Shown here in pieces: positions 1 to 7,659 of a DNA stretch of 12,706 nt. Source of the DNA: an uncultured Sphingobium sp. (lineage in GTDB: Bacteria > Pseudomonadota > Alphaproteobacteria > Sphingomonadales > Sphingomonadaceae); the NCBI GenBank assembly GCA_946885845.1, contig CAMPHJ010000053.1, positions 1 through 12,706 on the forward strand, written 5' to 3'. Position 1 is the first letter of the stretch. Every line of letters begins with the position of its first letter. The notes under the pieces were generated by a model. The model had not been told where the DNA came from. It made no database searches and saw nothing but the letters and a program-made list of their open reading frames with translations. A program made the position numbers and the translations under genes.

Positions 1-29
1 CCTACGCAGGAGCACCGAACAAATGAAGA

Positions 30-56
30 CGGCGGCTCCCCTTTCGAGTGCCGCCG
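30..56 (-). terminator. GC-rich hairpin downstream of narK
   Basis: Read on the minus strand, a 7-bp stem (CGGCGGC paired with GCCGCCG) closes a 13-nt loop about 20 bases after the narK stop codon. Only a weak, interrupted T-rich stretch (TCTTCATTTG) follows, so it is a poor intrinsic terminator. It could instead be an mRNA-stabilising or processing hairpin between narK and a following gene outside the window. Confidence 0.35.
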
Positions 57-78
57 CCTCCCTCTCCAACACGTCAGA

Positions 79-1320
79 TCAGATGCGCGCGCCGCTGCTC
101 CAGGTTGCGCGCCAGCGGGCACGCACCAGCGAGATACCGAAAAATGCGACCACGGACAGACCCGCGAAGATCAGGAAACCGGGTGCAAAGCTGCCGGTAA
201 ACTGCTTGGCGATGCCCAGCGACGAAGCCAGGTAGAACCCGCCAATGCCGCCTGCCATGCCGACCAGGCCGGTCATGACGCCGATTTCTTCCTGGAAACG
301 CTGCGGCACCAGCTGGAACACCGAACCGTTGCCAGCACCCAGCGCCAGCATCGCGGCGACGAAAAAGCCCAAAGCCGCCACCAGGGTCGATGCATAGGCA
401 ACAGCGGCCAGCGCCAGCGCTGCGGCGATATAGACGATCATCAGCGCCTTGACGCCACCGATCTTGTCCGCCAGCGCGCCGCCCATCGGACGAACCAACG
501 AACCGGCGAATACGCAGCCCGCAGTGCAGTAACCCGCCATGATCGGGGTCAGGCCGAACTGGTCGGTGAAGTAGATGGGCAGCGACGCGGCGAGGCCGAC
601 GAAGCCGCCGAACGTCACCGAATAAAAGCCCATCAGCCACCAGGCGTCAGCGGTCTTCAGCGGGCGGAAATAGTCCACCAGCTTCTTGGGCGCAGGCGCG
701 TTGGGCGCGTTCTTCGCCATGAACATGTAGAGAATGAAGACGATGGTCAGCGGAATGCAGGCAAGTCCCAGCACCGCGTTCCAGCCGAACAGCTTGGCCA
801 GCACCGGCGCGAACAGCGCAGCGAACACAGTACCCGAATTGCCCATACCGGCTAGACCCATCGCCTTGCCCTGATGTTCTGGCGGATACCAACGGCTGGC
901 GAGCGGCAGGGCGATGGCGAAGCTTGCACCGGCAAAGCCCAGGATCACGCCCAGCGCCAATGTGCCGCCAAAGCTGCTGACGCCCATGACCCAGGCGGCG
1001 AAAAGGCCGAAGATCACGATCACCTGGCTGATCGCCCCGGCCTGCTTGCAACCGATGCGGTCGACCAGCAGCCCGTTGACGACACGCAGCAGCGCGCCTG
1101 CCAGCGTCGGCACAGCCACCATCAACCCCTTTTCAGCGGGCGTCAGGCCCAGCGTCTTGGAAATGGATGGGGCAAGCGGTCCAAGCAGCACCCACACCAT
1201 GAAGGCGAGGTCGAAATAGAGGAAAGCAGCGATCAAGGTCGGCGTATGACCGGCCTTCCAGAAGCTGGTTGGCCCGGCTTCCCCCTCAGCGCCTTTGCGC
1301 TCCCAATAAGCAGTTGCCAT
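79..1320 (-). CDS. narK: NarK/NasA-type nitrate/nitrite MFS transporter
   Basis: This inner-membrane major facilitator carries nitrate and/or nitrite. It has 413 residues and about 12 hydrophobic segments. Two family signatures are visible: a glycine-rich stretch from about residue 128 to 163 (containing GASFAIALPLASRWYPP and GLAGMGNSG) and a second at about 328-361 (GAGNGSVFQLVP, then GLVGMAGGIGGF). Arg79 in the second segment and Arg277 in the eighth match the two substrate-binding arginines known in E. coli NarK. The ATG start has an AAGGA ribosome binding site 8 bases upstream. The gene lies downstream of nasT-nasS behind a leader with a terminator, so NasT antitermination in response to nitrate is the likely control. 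That context favours a role in assimilation over respiration. The family call is secure; the direction and choice of nitrate or nitrite are inferred. Confidence 0.93.
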   Translation of the reverse strand: MATAYWERKGAEGEAGPTSFWKAGHTPTLIAAFLYFDLAFMVWVLLGPLAPSISKTLGLTPAEKGLMVAVPTLAGALLRVVNGLLVDRIGCKQAGAISQVIVIFGLFAAWVMGVSSFGGTLALGVILGFAGASFAIALPLASRWYPPEHQGKAMGLAGMGNSGTVFAALFAPVLAKLFGWNAVLGLACIPLTIVFILYMFMAKNAPNAPAPKKLVDYFRPLKTADAWWLMGFYSVTFGGFVGLAASLPIYFTDQFGLTPIMAGYCTAGCVFAGSLVRPMGGALADKIGGVKALMIVYIAAALALAAVAYASTLVAALGFFVAAMLALGAGNGSVFQLVPQRFQEEIGVMTGLVGMAGGIGGFYLASSLGIAKQFTGSFAPGFLIFAGLSVVAFFGISLVRARWRATWSSGARI

Positions 1321-1359
1321 GATGCAAGTCCTTCAATCTGTATGAAATGGACACAAAAA

Positions 1360-1409
1360 AAAGCCGCTCTCCGAACGCTCGTTGTTGACGAGGCCCGGCC
1401 AGCGGCTTT
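1360..1409 (-). terminator. Leader intrinsic terminator before narK
   Basis: On the minus strand, AAAGCCGCT (1401-1409) pairs perfectly with AGCGGCTTT (1360-1368). A second 5-bp stem inside it (ACGAG with CTCGT, 1378-1382 and 1388-1392) lies within the enclosed region. The outer stem runs straight into eight T residues (1355-1362). It stands 40 bases before the narK start codon and not after a gene, which marks it as an attenuator. It would stop narK transcription unless an antiterminator, here NasT, acts. Confidence 0.85.
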
Positions 1410-1430
1410 GCTGCAAATTATGCTTGGGGA

Positions 1431-1483
1431 GAGCGCGACCCCATCCTTGGGCGTGCTCATCCATATACGCGCTTCGTCGCGCG
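1431..1483 (-). promoter_or_regulatory. ANTAR (NasT) target: tandem hairpins in narK leader
   Basis: ANTAR proteins bind two tandem stem-loops with six-base loops that carry A at position 1 and G at position 4. Read on the minus strand, the second hairpin (1431-1458) has loop AAGGAT on a CCC/GGG stem, extended by CG/CG and GAGC/GCTC with small internal mismatches; its loop fits A1/G4 exactly. The first hairpin (1468-1483) is CGCGC, loop GACGAA, GCGCG: six bases with G4 but G instead of A at position 1. A shifted register gives loop ACGAAG instead (A1 but not G4). The hairpins are separated by 9 bases and are followed by the terminator. With nasT-nasS immediately upstream, the functional assignment is strong although one loop is non-canonical. 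Confidence 0.75.
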
Positions 1484-1491
1484 ACCTTTAT

Positions 1492-1520
1492 CTTATCTAA
1501 TGATTCGTTTCATGTTGCAA
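1492..1520 (-). promoter_or_regulatory. Possible sigma-70 promoter of the narK leader
   Basis: On the minus strand TTGCAA (1515-1520) and GATAAG (1492-1497) are spaced by 17 bases. A transcript would begin near 1485, just before the first leader hairpin, which is where an ANTAR-controlled leader should start. The -10 match is only moderate, and narK could also be reached by read-through from nasS. Confidence 0.4.
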
Positions 1521-1539
1521 GGCACAATTTTTCGCAGAT

Positions 1540-2742
1540 TTAGAAACTGCCCAGGAAATCCTCGATCCGTTCAGGATCGAACACCCGCCCGTCAAAGAAT
1601 CGGTCCGGCCCTAGGGTCAATTCGCCCCGCTTCGACCCCACCGCCAGCGGCGAGGCGACGGCCCCTTCCACCTTCATGCTCGCGCCGGGAATCGGCACAT
1701 TGCTTTCGGCCAGCGCACGGCGGAAAATATCAGGACGGAACACCGACCCCGCCTTGGCGGCATTTTCGGGCGTATGCTCCACCATCTTCCACCGGACGAG
1801 TTGGGAATAGAGCCACAGCGCCTGGCTGCGCCACGGAAAGGGCGTGGCTTCGCGGGAAAACAGCATGAAATCGGGCATGTCGACCGGCGGCATGTCCGCC
1901 CGCGCGGTGATGCGTCCCGACAGCGCACGCTGGATGAGGTCGGCTGGCTGGTCAACGAAATGCGGCTGCGACAGCAGATGCGCCAACGCCTCATGGTTCG
2001 CCGGATCATCGCACCAGGCGGCGGATCGCACCAGCGCGCGGATCAGCGCGTCCACGACCTGCGGATTTTCCTCCAGCCAAGGCGTGCGGAACGCCAATAT
2101 CTTTTCGACACCGCGCCGCCAGATACGCTCGCCAATCGCGACCGCTTCGGCAAGGCCCGCATCGACCGCAGCGCTGCCCCACGGTTCACCCGCGATGAAG
2201 CCATCGATCTCGCCAGCGCGCATCGCCTCAACCGTCAGCGACGGCGGCACCACGCGCAGCAGCACATCACGGTCGGGGTCAACCCCCGCACTCGCCAGCC
2301 AATAGCGCAGCATGATCGCGTGACTGGAAAAACGGTGGACGACGCCGATCACCGGCTTGCGCTTCCACAGCCCGATGGCGGCGGCAAAGTCGTGCGCCGT
2401 GCCCAGCGGATCGTTCAGCCGGGCCAGCACATCAGGCTCCAGCGCCTGCGCGAACTCCCGCGCCATCACCAGCATATTGCCGTTGACGTTCAGCTTATAT
2501 GGCGCGGCAAGCGGCGCTGGCTGCTGGCTCAGCCCCAGCGTCACCGCGATGGCGAGCGGGGCCAGCATATGCGCGGCCTGCACCTGGCCAAAGATCAACC
2601 GGTCGCGCAAAGTCGCCCAGCTGACCGTGCGGACGAGGTCGAGGGCGATCCCCTCCTCCTCGGCAAAGCCTTTTTCCCGCGCCACCGCCAGCACGGCGGA
2701 ATCGGTCAGCGGCAGATAGGCGATGCGCAGCGATGTCGTCAT
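1540..2742 (-). CDS. nasS: NasS, cytosolic nitrate/nitrite sensor (NrtA/CmpA-like)
   Basis: This 400-residue protein belongs to the NrtA/CmpA family of nitrate and bicarbonate binding proteins. Unlike the transporter subunits it has no signal peptide or lipobox: it opens directly with the first strand of the domain (MTTSLRIAYLPLTDSAVL), so it should stay in the cytoplasm. That fits NasS, which holds the antiterminator NasT inactive and releases it when nitrate or nitrite binds. Recognisable family stretches include the early GLSQQPAPLAAPYKLNVNG segment, the LRYWLASAGVDPDRDV segment, and GEIDGFIAGEPWGSAAV. The start overlaps the nasT stop as ATGA and is preceded by a strong purine run (GGGAGGGGGG), so the two are translationally coupled. 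No ABC transporter permease or ATPase gene is nearby, which argues against a transport role. Confidence 0.9.
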   Translation of the reverse strand: MTTSLRIAYLPLTDSAVLAVAREKGFAEEEGIALDLVRTVSWATLRDRLIFGQVQAAHMLAPLAIAVTLGLSQQPAPLAAPYKLNVNGNMLVMAREFAQALEPDVLARLNDPLGTAHDFAAAIGLWKRKPVIGVVHRFSSHAIMLRYWLASAGVDPDRDVLLRVVPPSLTVEAMRAGEIDGFIAGEPWGSAAVDAGLAEAVAIGERIWRRGVEKILAFRTPWLEENPQVVDALIRALVRSAAWCDDPANHEALAHLLSQPHFVDQPADLIQRALSGRITARADMPPVDMPDFMLFSREATPFPWRSQALWLYSQLVRWKMVEHTPENAAKAGSVFRPDIFRRALAESNVPIPGASMKVEGAVASPLAVGSKRGELTLGPDRFFDGRVFDPERIEDFLGSF

Positions 2743-3320
2743 AACCCCCCTCCCAACAGGTCGCTGGCCGTGATCAGGGCCTGGGCGACGTCCACGATCT
2801 TCTTCCCCTGGTTCATCGCGCCCGACCGCAGCAGCGCATAGGCTTCCGGCTCACTGATGCCCCGCTGGCTCATCAGGATGGATTTGGCGCGATCCACGAT
2901 CTTGCGGTCGGAAAGCTGGGTCCGCGCCTCATCCAGTTCGGTTTGCAACCGGGCGAAGGCATTGAATCGGCGGACGGCCAGTTCCAGCACCGGCTTAACC
3001 CGTTCCTTGCGCAGGCCATCCACCACATAGGCGGAAACGCCCGCATCGATGGCGGCGCCGATCATCGAATCGTCCGACTGGTCGACGAACATGGCAATCG
3101 GTGTGGCCAGCGCGCGGCTGACCGTCAGCATTTCCTCCAGCGTATCGCGGCTGGGGCTGCCCAGGTCCATCAGGACCACATCGGGCGCCATGCGCTCAAG
3201 CCGCGCGACGAAGCCCCCGCGCGGCGGAATGATATGAATATCGTCATAGCCCGCCTCGCGAAGTCCTTCTTCCAGAACCGTCGCGCGCAGGCCGCTGTCA
3301 TCGATGATGACGATTCGCAT
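2739..3320 (-). CDS. nasT: NasT, ANTAR-domain transcription antiterminator
   Basis: This is a 193-residue RNA-binding antiterminator of nitrate assimilation. Residues 1-115 are a response-regulator-like receiver (MRIVIIDD at the start, Asp52 in VVLMDLGSP). Residues about 127-189 form the ANTAR domain (SDRKIVDRAKSILMSQRGIS, then EAYALLRSGAMNQGKKIVDVA). The receiver is degenerate: the usual Thr/Ser is replaced within PIAMFVD and the conserved Lys is missing in SAYVVDGL. This is consistent with control by NasS binding and not by phosphorylation. The start chosen is the ATG at 3320, where the receiver begins, with AAAAGG upstream; longer starts would add an unstructured 17-residue extension. It is co-transcribed with nasS. 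Its probable target is the tandem-hairpin leader before narK. Confidence 0.92.
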   Translation of the reverse strand: MRIVIIDDSGLRATVLEEGLREAGYDDIHIIPPRGGFVARLERMAPDVVLMDLGSPSRDTLEEMLTVSRALATPIAMFVDQSDDSMIGAAIDAGVSAYVVDGLRKERVKPVLELAVRRFNAFARLQTELDEARTQLSDRKIVDRAKSILMSQRGISEPEAYALLRSGAMNQGKKIVDVAQALITASDLLGGGL

Positions 3321-3395
3321 GGACCCATAGCCTTTTCGCCATTCAATGACGGCGATGCTGCGCCGCGTCAATCAGCGCCCGATTGCATCCATTTG

Positions 3396-4922
3396 TCAAT
3401 GCACGGCGGCGGGATCGACCTTGCCCGTCGGCCGGGGGCCAAGCCAGATGAGCGCGGCGGCCAGGAAAAGAAATATCGCGGCGATGAAAAAGACATGATC
3501 CATGGCGATGACCGTCGCTTGCTGATCGACCAGGTTGGACAATATCTGACGGCTTTGTTCCGGCGAAAATCCGCTGCCGGTCAGGGGTGCTGTTGCGTTG
3601 GGCCCCAGCGTAGACACTATTTCGTTGCGCGACGTGCGCTGGCCATCGCCCCAGCCGGTCAGCACCACCGACGTGGTGATGGCGACGGCAATAGTGCGTA
3701 GAAAGCTCTGCATTCCCGCGGCGGACGCGGTTTCTTCCGGCAGCACGGCCCCCAGCGTCAGGGTGGTGAGCGGAATCATGAAAAAGGGCATGGCGAACCC
3801 CTGGACGATCTGCGGCAGGGACAATCCCCAGAAATCCTCCGTGCCGGTCCAACCCGCCCGCCAGAATGTCGCCATACCCAACCACATGATCGCGCCGGAC
3901 ACCAGGATGCGGGCATCCACCTTGCCCGTCATCTTCGCCGCAATCGGGGCCGTCAGGATCGCCGTTGCGGCGGTAAAGGCGGTGACGAAGCCCGCTGAAC
4001 TGGCGGTATAGCCCATCGACATTTGCAGCCACTGCGGAATGATGACGATACCCGCGAAATAAGCGCCAAAGCAGAGCGCCAGCGATATGACGCCCGATGT
4101 GAAGCCGACGTGGCGGAATACGCGCAGGTCCACGATCGGATGTTCTTCCGTCAATTCCCATATCAGGAAAACGCACAGGCCGATTACCGCCATCACCGCC
4201 AGTGCCACAATCAACGGGTCGCCAAACCAGTCCCGGTCCCTACCCAAGTCCAGCATCATCTGAAGGCTGCCGATCCAGAAGATCAACAGGCCCAGGCCGA
4301 CGAAATCGATAGGCAGTTTGCGCCGTTCGGTTTCTGCGGGGCCTAGCAACACCGCCGCCGCAAACACGCAGACCGCGGCGATGGGCAGGTTGATGAAGAA
4401 TATCCAGTGCCAGCTCCAATTGTCGCTGATATAGCCGCCGATGATCGGTCCAGCCGCTGGCCCTACCAGCGTCGTCATCGCCCACAGCCCCATGACACGC
4501 GCGCGCTGTTCGGGGGGGAATATGCGGACCAGCAGGGTCTGGGACATGGGCATGATGGGCCCGCCGCAAATCCCCTGCCCGATACGGCACGCCACGATCA
4601 TGCCAAGCGACATGGACAGCCCGCATAGCAGGGAAAAAATGCCGAAGCCGACCATGCTGAATGTAAAGACCCGGACCGTCCCGAAACGTTGGGACAACCA
4701 GCCGGTCAACGGCACGCAGATGGCTTCCGCCACGGCATAGGATGTGATGATCCAGGTGCCCTGATCCGGCGTGATGCCCAGATTCCCGGCAATGTGCGGA
4801 ACAGACACATTGGCGATGGTAAGGTCCAGCACGACCATGAAATTGCTGAGCGCCAACACGAACGCCGCCAGCATACGCTGGCGCGGGGTCAGGGATGCAA
4901 TGCCGTCGGCCAGGATGGTCAC
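3396..4922 (-). CDS. emrB: EmrB/QacA-type multidrug MFS pump (DHA2, 14 TM)
   Basis: This is the inner-membrane, proton-driven drug efflux component of a tripartite EmrAB-TolC-type pump, 508 residues with about 14 hydrophobic segments. Typical DHA2 marks are the first-helix motif LDLTIANVSVP (residues 32-42), WIITSYAVAEA in the second helix, and the drug-antiporter motif C at 154-165 (GPAAGPIIGGYI), followed by WHWIFFINLP. I chose the GTG at 4922, with AGGGG six bases upstream, because the longer reading frame only runs into the end of emrA and that extra peptide is not EmrB-like. Its start lies 10 bases after the emrA stop, so the two are coupled. It is the last gene of the pump operon; nasT follows 75 bases later on the same strand. 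The exported drugs cannot be told from sequence. Confidence 0.92.
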   Translation of the reverse strand: MTILADGIASLTPRQRMLAAFVLALSNFMVVLDLTIANVSVPHIAGNLGITPDQGTWIITSYAVAEAICVPLTGWLSQRFGTVRVFTFSMVGFGIFSLLCGLSMSLGMIVACRIGQGICGGPIMPMSQTLLVRIFPPEQRARVMGLWAMTTLVGPAAGPIIGGYISDNWSWHWIFFINLPIAAVCVFAAAVLLGPAETERRKLPIDFVGLGLLIFWIGSLQMMLDLGRDRDWFGDPLIVALAVMAVIGLCVFLIWELTEEHPIVDLRVFRHVGFTSGVISLALCFGAYFAGIVIIPQWLQMSMGYTASSAGFVTAFTAATAILTAPIAAKMTGKVDARILVSGAIMWLGMATFWRAGWTGTEDFWGLSLPQIVQGFAMPFFMIPLTTLTLGAVLPEETASAAGMQSFLRTIAVAITTSVVLTGWGDGQRTSRNEIVSTLGPNATAPLTGSGFSPEQSRQILSNLVDQQATVIAMDHVFFIAAIFLFLAAALIWLGPRPTGKVDPAAVH

Positions 4923-4932
4923 GCGCGGCCCC

Positions 4933-6081
4933 TCACCGTTCGGACAGGTAGATATCGGCTTCCATCGACAGCCCGACCCGCAACGGATGCGCGGCCAGCT
5001 CCTTGGGGTCCAGGGCAATGCGCACCGGCAGGCGTTGAACCACCTTGATCCAGTTGCCGGTCGCATTCTGCGCCGGGATCAGCGCCATTGACGACCCGGT
5101 CCCGCCGGAAAAGCCAACGACCTTGCCATGATAGACCACATCCCCGCCATACAGGTCGGACGTTACTTCGGCAGGCATGCCGATCTTCACGCCGCGCAAC
5201 TGCCGTTCCTTGAAATTGGCGTCGACATAGACCTGGTTGATCGGCACGATGGTCATGATCGGCGTGCCCTGGGCGACCCGCTGGCCGACCTGGACCTGCC
5301 GCCGCGTGACCACCCCGTCGATCGGCGCGCGGATGACACTACGCTCTATGTCCAGCCGGGCACTTTCAACCTTTGCCTTGGCGGCCAGCACGGCAGGATC
5401 GGTCTCCGCCGTCAATCCCCGGACCAGCGCATCATTGGCGGCCAGATCACCCTGCGCCGCCCCACGCGTCGCCTGCGCCATCGTCACTGCGGCACGGGCC
5501 TGCGCCAATCCCGCGCGGGCGGCGGCGAACGCCTTGCGCGCGATGGTCACTTCATCGCCCGACACTGCGCCTTCGGGGGCCAGCGCTTCACGCCGTTGCA
5601 GGTCGACACGCGCCTTTTCGAAATCAGCCTGCGCTGTCGCCAGTTGCGCCTGCGCCTGTGCGATGTCGGCCGCCCGTGCTTCGACCTGCGCGGCAAGGGA
5701 TGAATTGGTCGCCGATGTCTGGCGGAAACGGCGGCGGGCTTCGGCGAGATCAGCCTCCGCCTGCGCCAGTGCGATCCGCGCATTGGTGGGGTCCAGCCGC
5801 ACCAATATGTCGCCGCGCTTGACCGCCTGCGTATCCGAAACCAGCACCTGCGTGGCCTGTGCCGAAATCAACGGAGTCACCTGCGCGACTTCCGCGTTCA
5901 CATAGGCATTGTCGGTGCTGACATGGTTGCGCCCGATCAGTTCGTACCAGAGCAGGTAGATCGCGCCCAGAACGACGACCGCGATGCCCAGTCGGATCAG
6001 CCATGTCTTGCGCTGCCCCATCTTCGCCGTCCGTTCCGCCGTAACGGCCTCCGACGTGAATTCTGGCGTTGCATCAGCCAT
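4933..6081 (-). CDS. emrA: EmrA-type periplasmic adaptor (HlyD family)
   Basis: This 382-residue membrane fusion protein links the EmrB pump to the outer membrane channel. It has a short cytoplasmic N-terminus, one membrane anchor at about 28-46, and a first lipoyl half after STDNAYVNAEVAQVTP (55-70). A long alanine- and glutamine-rich alpha-helical hairpin, likely coiled coil, runs from about 104 to 215, followed by the second lipoyl half (RAPIDGVVTRRQVQVGQRV, 251-269). The EmrA hallmark stretches VYVDANFKERQL (284-295) and SSMALIPAQNATGNWIKVVQR (330-350) are present. The ATG at 6081 is preferred: it has AAGGA eight bases upstream, and it overlaps the end of the upstream nodT gene by 8 bases. 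A longer in-frame start at 6126 would lie well inside nodT. Confidence 0.93.
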   Translation of the reverse strand: MADATPEFTSEAVTAERTAKMGQRKTWLIRLGIAVVVLGAIYLLWYELIGRNHVSTDNAYVNAEVAQVTPLISAQATQVLVSDTQAVKRGDILVRLDPTNARIALAQAEADLAEARRRFRQTSATNSSLAAQVEARAADIAQAQAQLATAQADFEKARVDLQRREALAPEGAVSGDEVTIARKAFAAARAGLAQARAAVTMAQATRGAAQGDLAANDALVRGLTAETDPAVLAAKAKVESARLDIERSVIRAPIDGVVTRRQVQVGQRVAQGTPIMTIVPINQVYVDANFKERQLRGVKIGMPAEVTSDLYGGDVVYHGKVVGFSGGTGSSMALIPAQNATGNWIKVVQRLPVRIALDPKELAAHPLRVGLSMEADIYLSER

Positions 6082-7588
6082 GGGGCATATCCTTGGACAA
6101 GGCGTCGCGGGGCGTGAAGCCGCCACCTAGCGCGCGGATGAGGGCGATGTCGATCGTGAAGGCGCTGGCCTCCAGCTCCGCCAACGACTGGCGCGTGGCC
6201 AGCATCTGGTCTTCAACGTTCAGCACGTCGAGGAATGTGAACAGGCCGCCATCATAGCGCTTCCGGGCGATGGCATAGGCCTCTTCAGACGCCGTCAGGG
6301 CTTCGCGAGCGGCCGCCAGCCGACGTTCCATGTTACGGCGACCCGTGACGGCGTCGGCGACCTCCTGATAGGCACCGATAACCGTCTTGTCATAGATAGC
6401 GACCGCTTCATCATAAGCGCCGCGCGCACCGCGATAGCGCGCCCTGATCGCCCCGCCGTGAAAAATCGGCAGGCTGATCGCGGGTCCGACGGACCCGAAC
6501 AGGGAATCCTTGCTGAACAATGTGTCGGTGAAGGGGCGCGGCCCCGTGCTCGTAGGCGCCAGGAAATTGGAATCCGTATTATAGCCCAGCGACTGGATGC
6601 CGATCAGGGCGCTCAATCGAATGGCGGGGTAGAAATCGGCACGCGCTACCTTGACCCGCTTTGCCGCCGCTTCCGCCCTGGCGAGCGCGGCGGCGATATC
6701 CGGGCGACGGGCGACCAGATTGGTGGTAATGTCGGCGGGCAGCCCCCGCGCGGCCAGATTTTCCAGACGCGGCCGCTGGATCGACCGGCCCCGGTCAGGA
6801 CCCGCGCCAATCAGCGCCGCGATCTGATGCTGGCGGACCGCAATCGACTGATCAAGCGCCGCCAGTTGGGCGCGCGCGGACGAAACGGTGGCGTCGGCTT
6901 GCCGGACATTCCCTCGCGTTTCCAGGCCATTACGCTGCCGCTGCGATACCAGTTTCTGGCTGGCGGAACGGATTTCCAGCGTGCGCTGCTGAATGTCATG
7001 CTGATCGTACAGCCGCGCCAGTTCGGCATAGGCGTCCGCCAGCGCGGTCGTCAGCGCCAGTTGCGCCTGCCGCGCGTCGATCCGCGCCGCCTCCGCCTCC
7101 GATGTCGCGGCGGCCAAAGCCGCGCGATTCTTGCCCCACAGGTCCAGGTCGAACGCTGCGTCCAACGCAATGCGGCCCGTGCCCAACCAGCCCTGCGGCA
7201 CGAAATCCTTGGGCAGGCCCATATTATAGCTTTGCCGGGTAGCGGCGGCGCTGGCCTCCAGGTCAGCCGATGGCAGTAGCGCCGCGCCAGCTTCACGCGC
7301 TGCGGCGGTCGCCTGACGGAACCGGGCGGCGGCGGCGGCCATGTCGGGGGAAGCGCGAAGCCCCTCTTCCATCAACTGGTCAAGCTGCGGGTCGCCATAG
7401 GCTTTCCACCAGCCATCGACCGGCCAGGCGGATGCGGCTTCCCCGCCCAGGCTTTCGCTCGCCGCAACATCATCGACCGACCGCAGCGTCGGCTGACGAC
7501 CAAGGTCAGGCGTGGCGACGCAGGCGGACAGCGCGAGCGCGGCGACGAGGACCCGACCCGCGCGGACAAGACAAAAAGGACGACTCAC
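6074..7588 (-). CDS. NodT-family outer membrane efflux lipoprotein
   Basis: This is a TolC/OprM-like outer membrane channel, first gene of the efflux operon, about 504 residues from the GTG at 7588. The N-terminus is a lipoprotein signal (positively charged MSRPFCLVRAGR, hydrophobic VLVAALAL, then lipobox LSAC with the acylated Cys at residue 23). Two OEP repeats follow, each with long helices; recognisable pieces are DGWWKAYGDPQLDQLMEEGLR, FDLDLWGKNRAAL, and in the second half RRPDIAAALARAEAA. Start choice is uncertain: a GTG at 7624 and a TTG at 7597 are in frame and none has a clear ribosome binding site. The GTG at 7588 gives the most normal signal peptide and leaves the upstream operator copy outside the gene. 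Transcription is probably repressed by the divergent TetR protein. Confidence 0.9.
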   Translation of the reverse strand: MSRPFCLVRAGRVLVAALALSACVATPDLGRQPTLRSVDDVAASESLGGEAASAWPVDGWWKAYGDPQLDQLMEEGLRASPDMAAAAARFRQATAAAREAGAALLPSADLEASAAATRQSYNMGLPKDFVPQGWLGTGRIALDAAFDLDLWGKNRAALAAATSEAEAARIDARQAQLALTTALADAYAELARLYDQHDIQQRTLEIRSASQKLVSQRQRNGLETRGNVRQADATVSSARAQLAALDQSIAVRQHQIAALIGAGPDRGRSIQRPRLENLAARGLPADITTNLVARRPDIAAALARAEAAAKRVKVARADFYPAIRLSALIGIQSLGYNTDSNFLAPTSTGPRPFTDTLFSKDSLFGSVGPAISLPIFHGGAIRARYRGARGAYDEAVAIYDKTVIGAYQEVADAVTGRRNMERRLAAAREALTASEEAYAIARKRYDGGLFTFLDVLNVEDQMLATRQSLAELEASAFTIDIALIRALGGGFTPRDALSKDMPHG

Positions 7589-7598
7589 GAATATCAAC

Positions 7599-7614
7599 CG
7601 TACCAGGCAGTATG
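7599..7614. promoter_or_regulatory. TetR operator-like site O1 (efflux side)
   Basis: This 16-bp site reads CGTACCAGGCAGTATG on the plus strand. It is an imperfect palindrome (CGTAC and GTATG arms around 6 bases) and matches the site at 7660-7675 in inverted orientation, differing only in the three central bases. It lies just before the likely nodT start, where a bound repressor would block the efflux operon. On the minus strand it contains CATACT, which could serve as a -10 element. Confidence 0.6.
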
Positions 7615-7659
7615 AAAATCGCACTTGCGCTCGATTCTGAAGCTAGTCAACATAAATAG

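Noticed and set aside
1516..1536. Possible sigma-54 promoter (GGCAC and TCGCA on the plus strand)
   Set aside because: The spacing between GG and GC is 11 bases instead of 10, and it points into nasS, away from narK.
1774..2841. Long plus-strand open frame of 355 codons opposite nasS
   Set aside because: It is the antisense of nasS in GC-rich DNA. Its translation is Arg/Gln/His-rich with no family likeness, while the minus strand frame is a clear NasS.
3343..3371. Possible nasT promoter, TTGACG with CATTGA at 17 bases
   Set aside because: The -35 box is fair, but the -10 box matches only two consensus positions; too weak to annotate.
3343..4176. Second minus-strand frame inside emrB
   Set aside because: It is an out-of-frame shadow of emrB without membrane-protein character.
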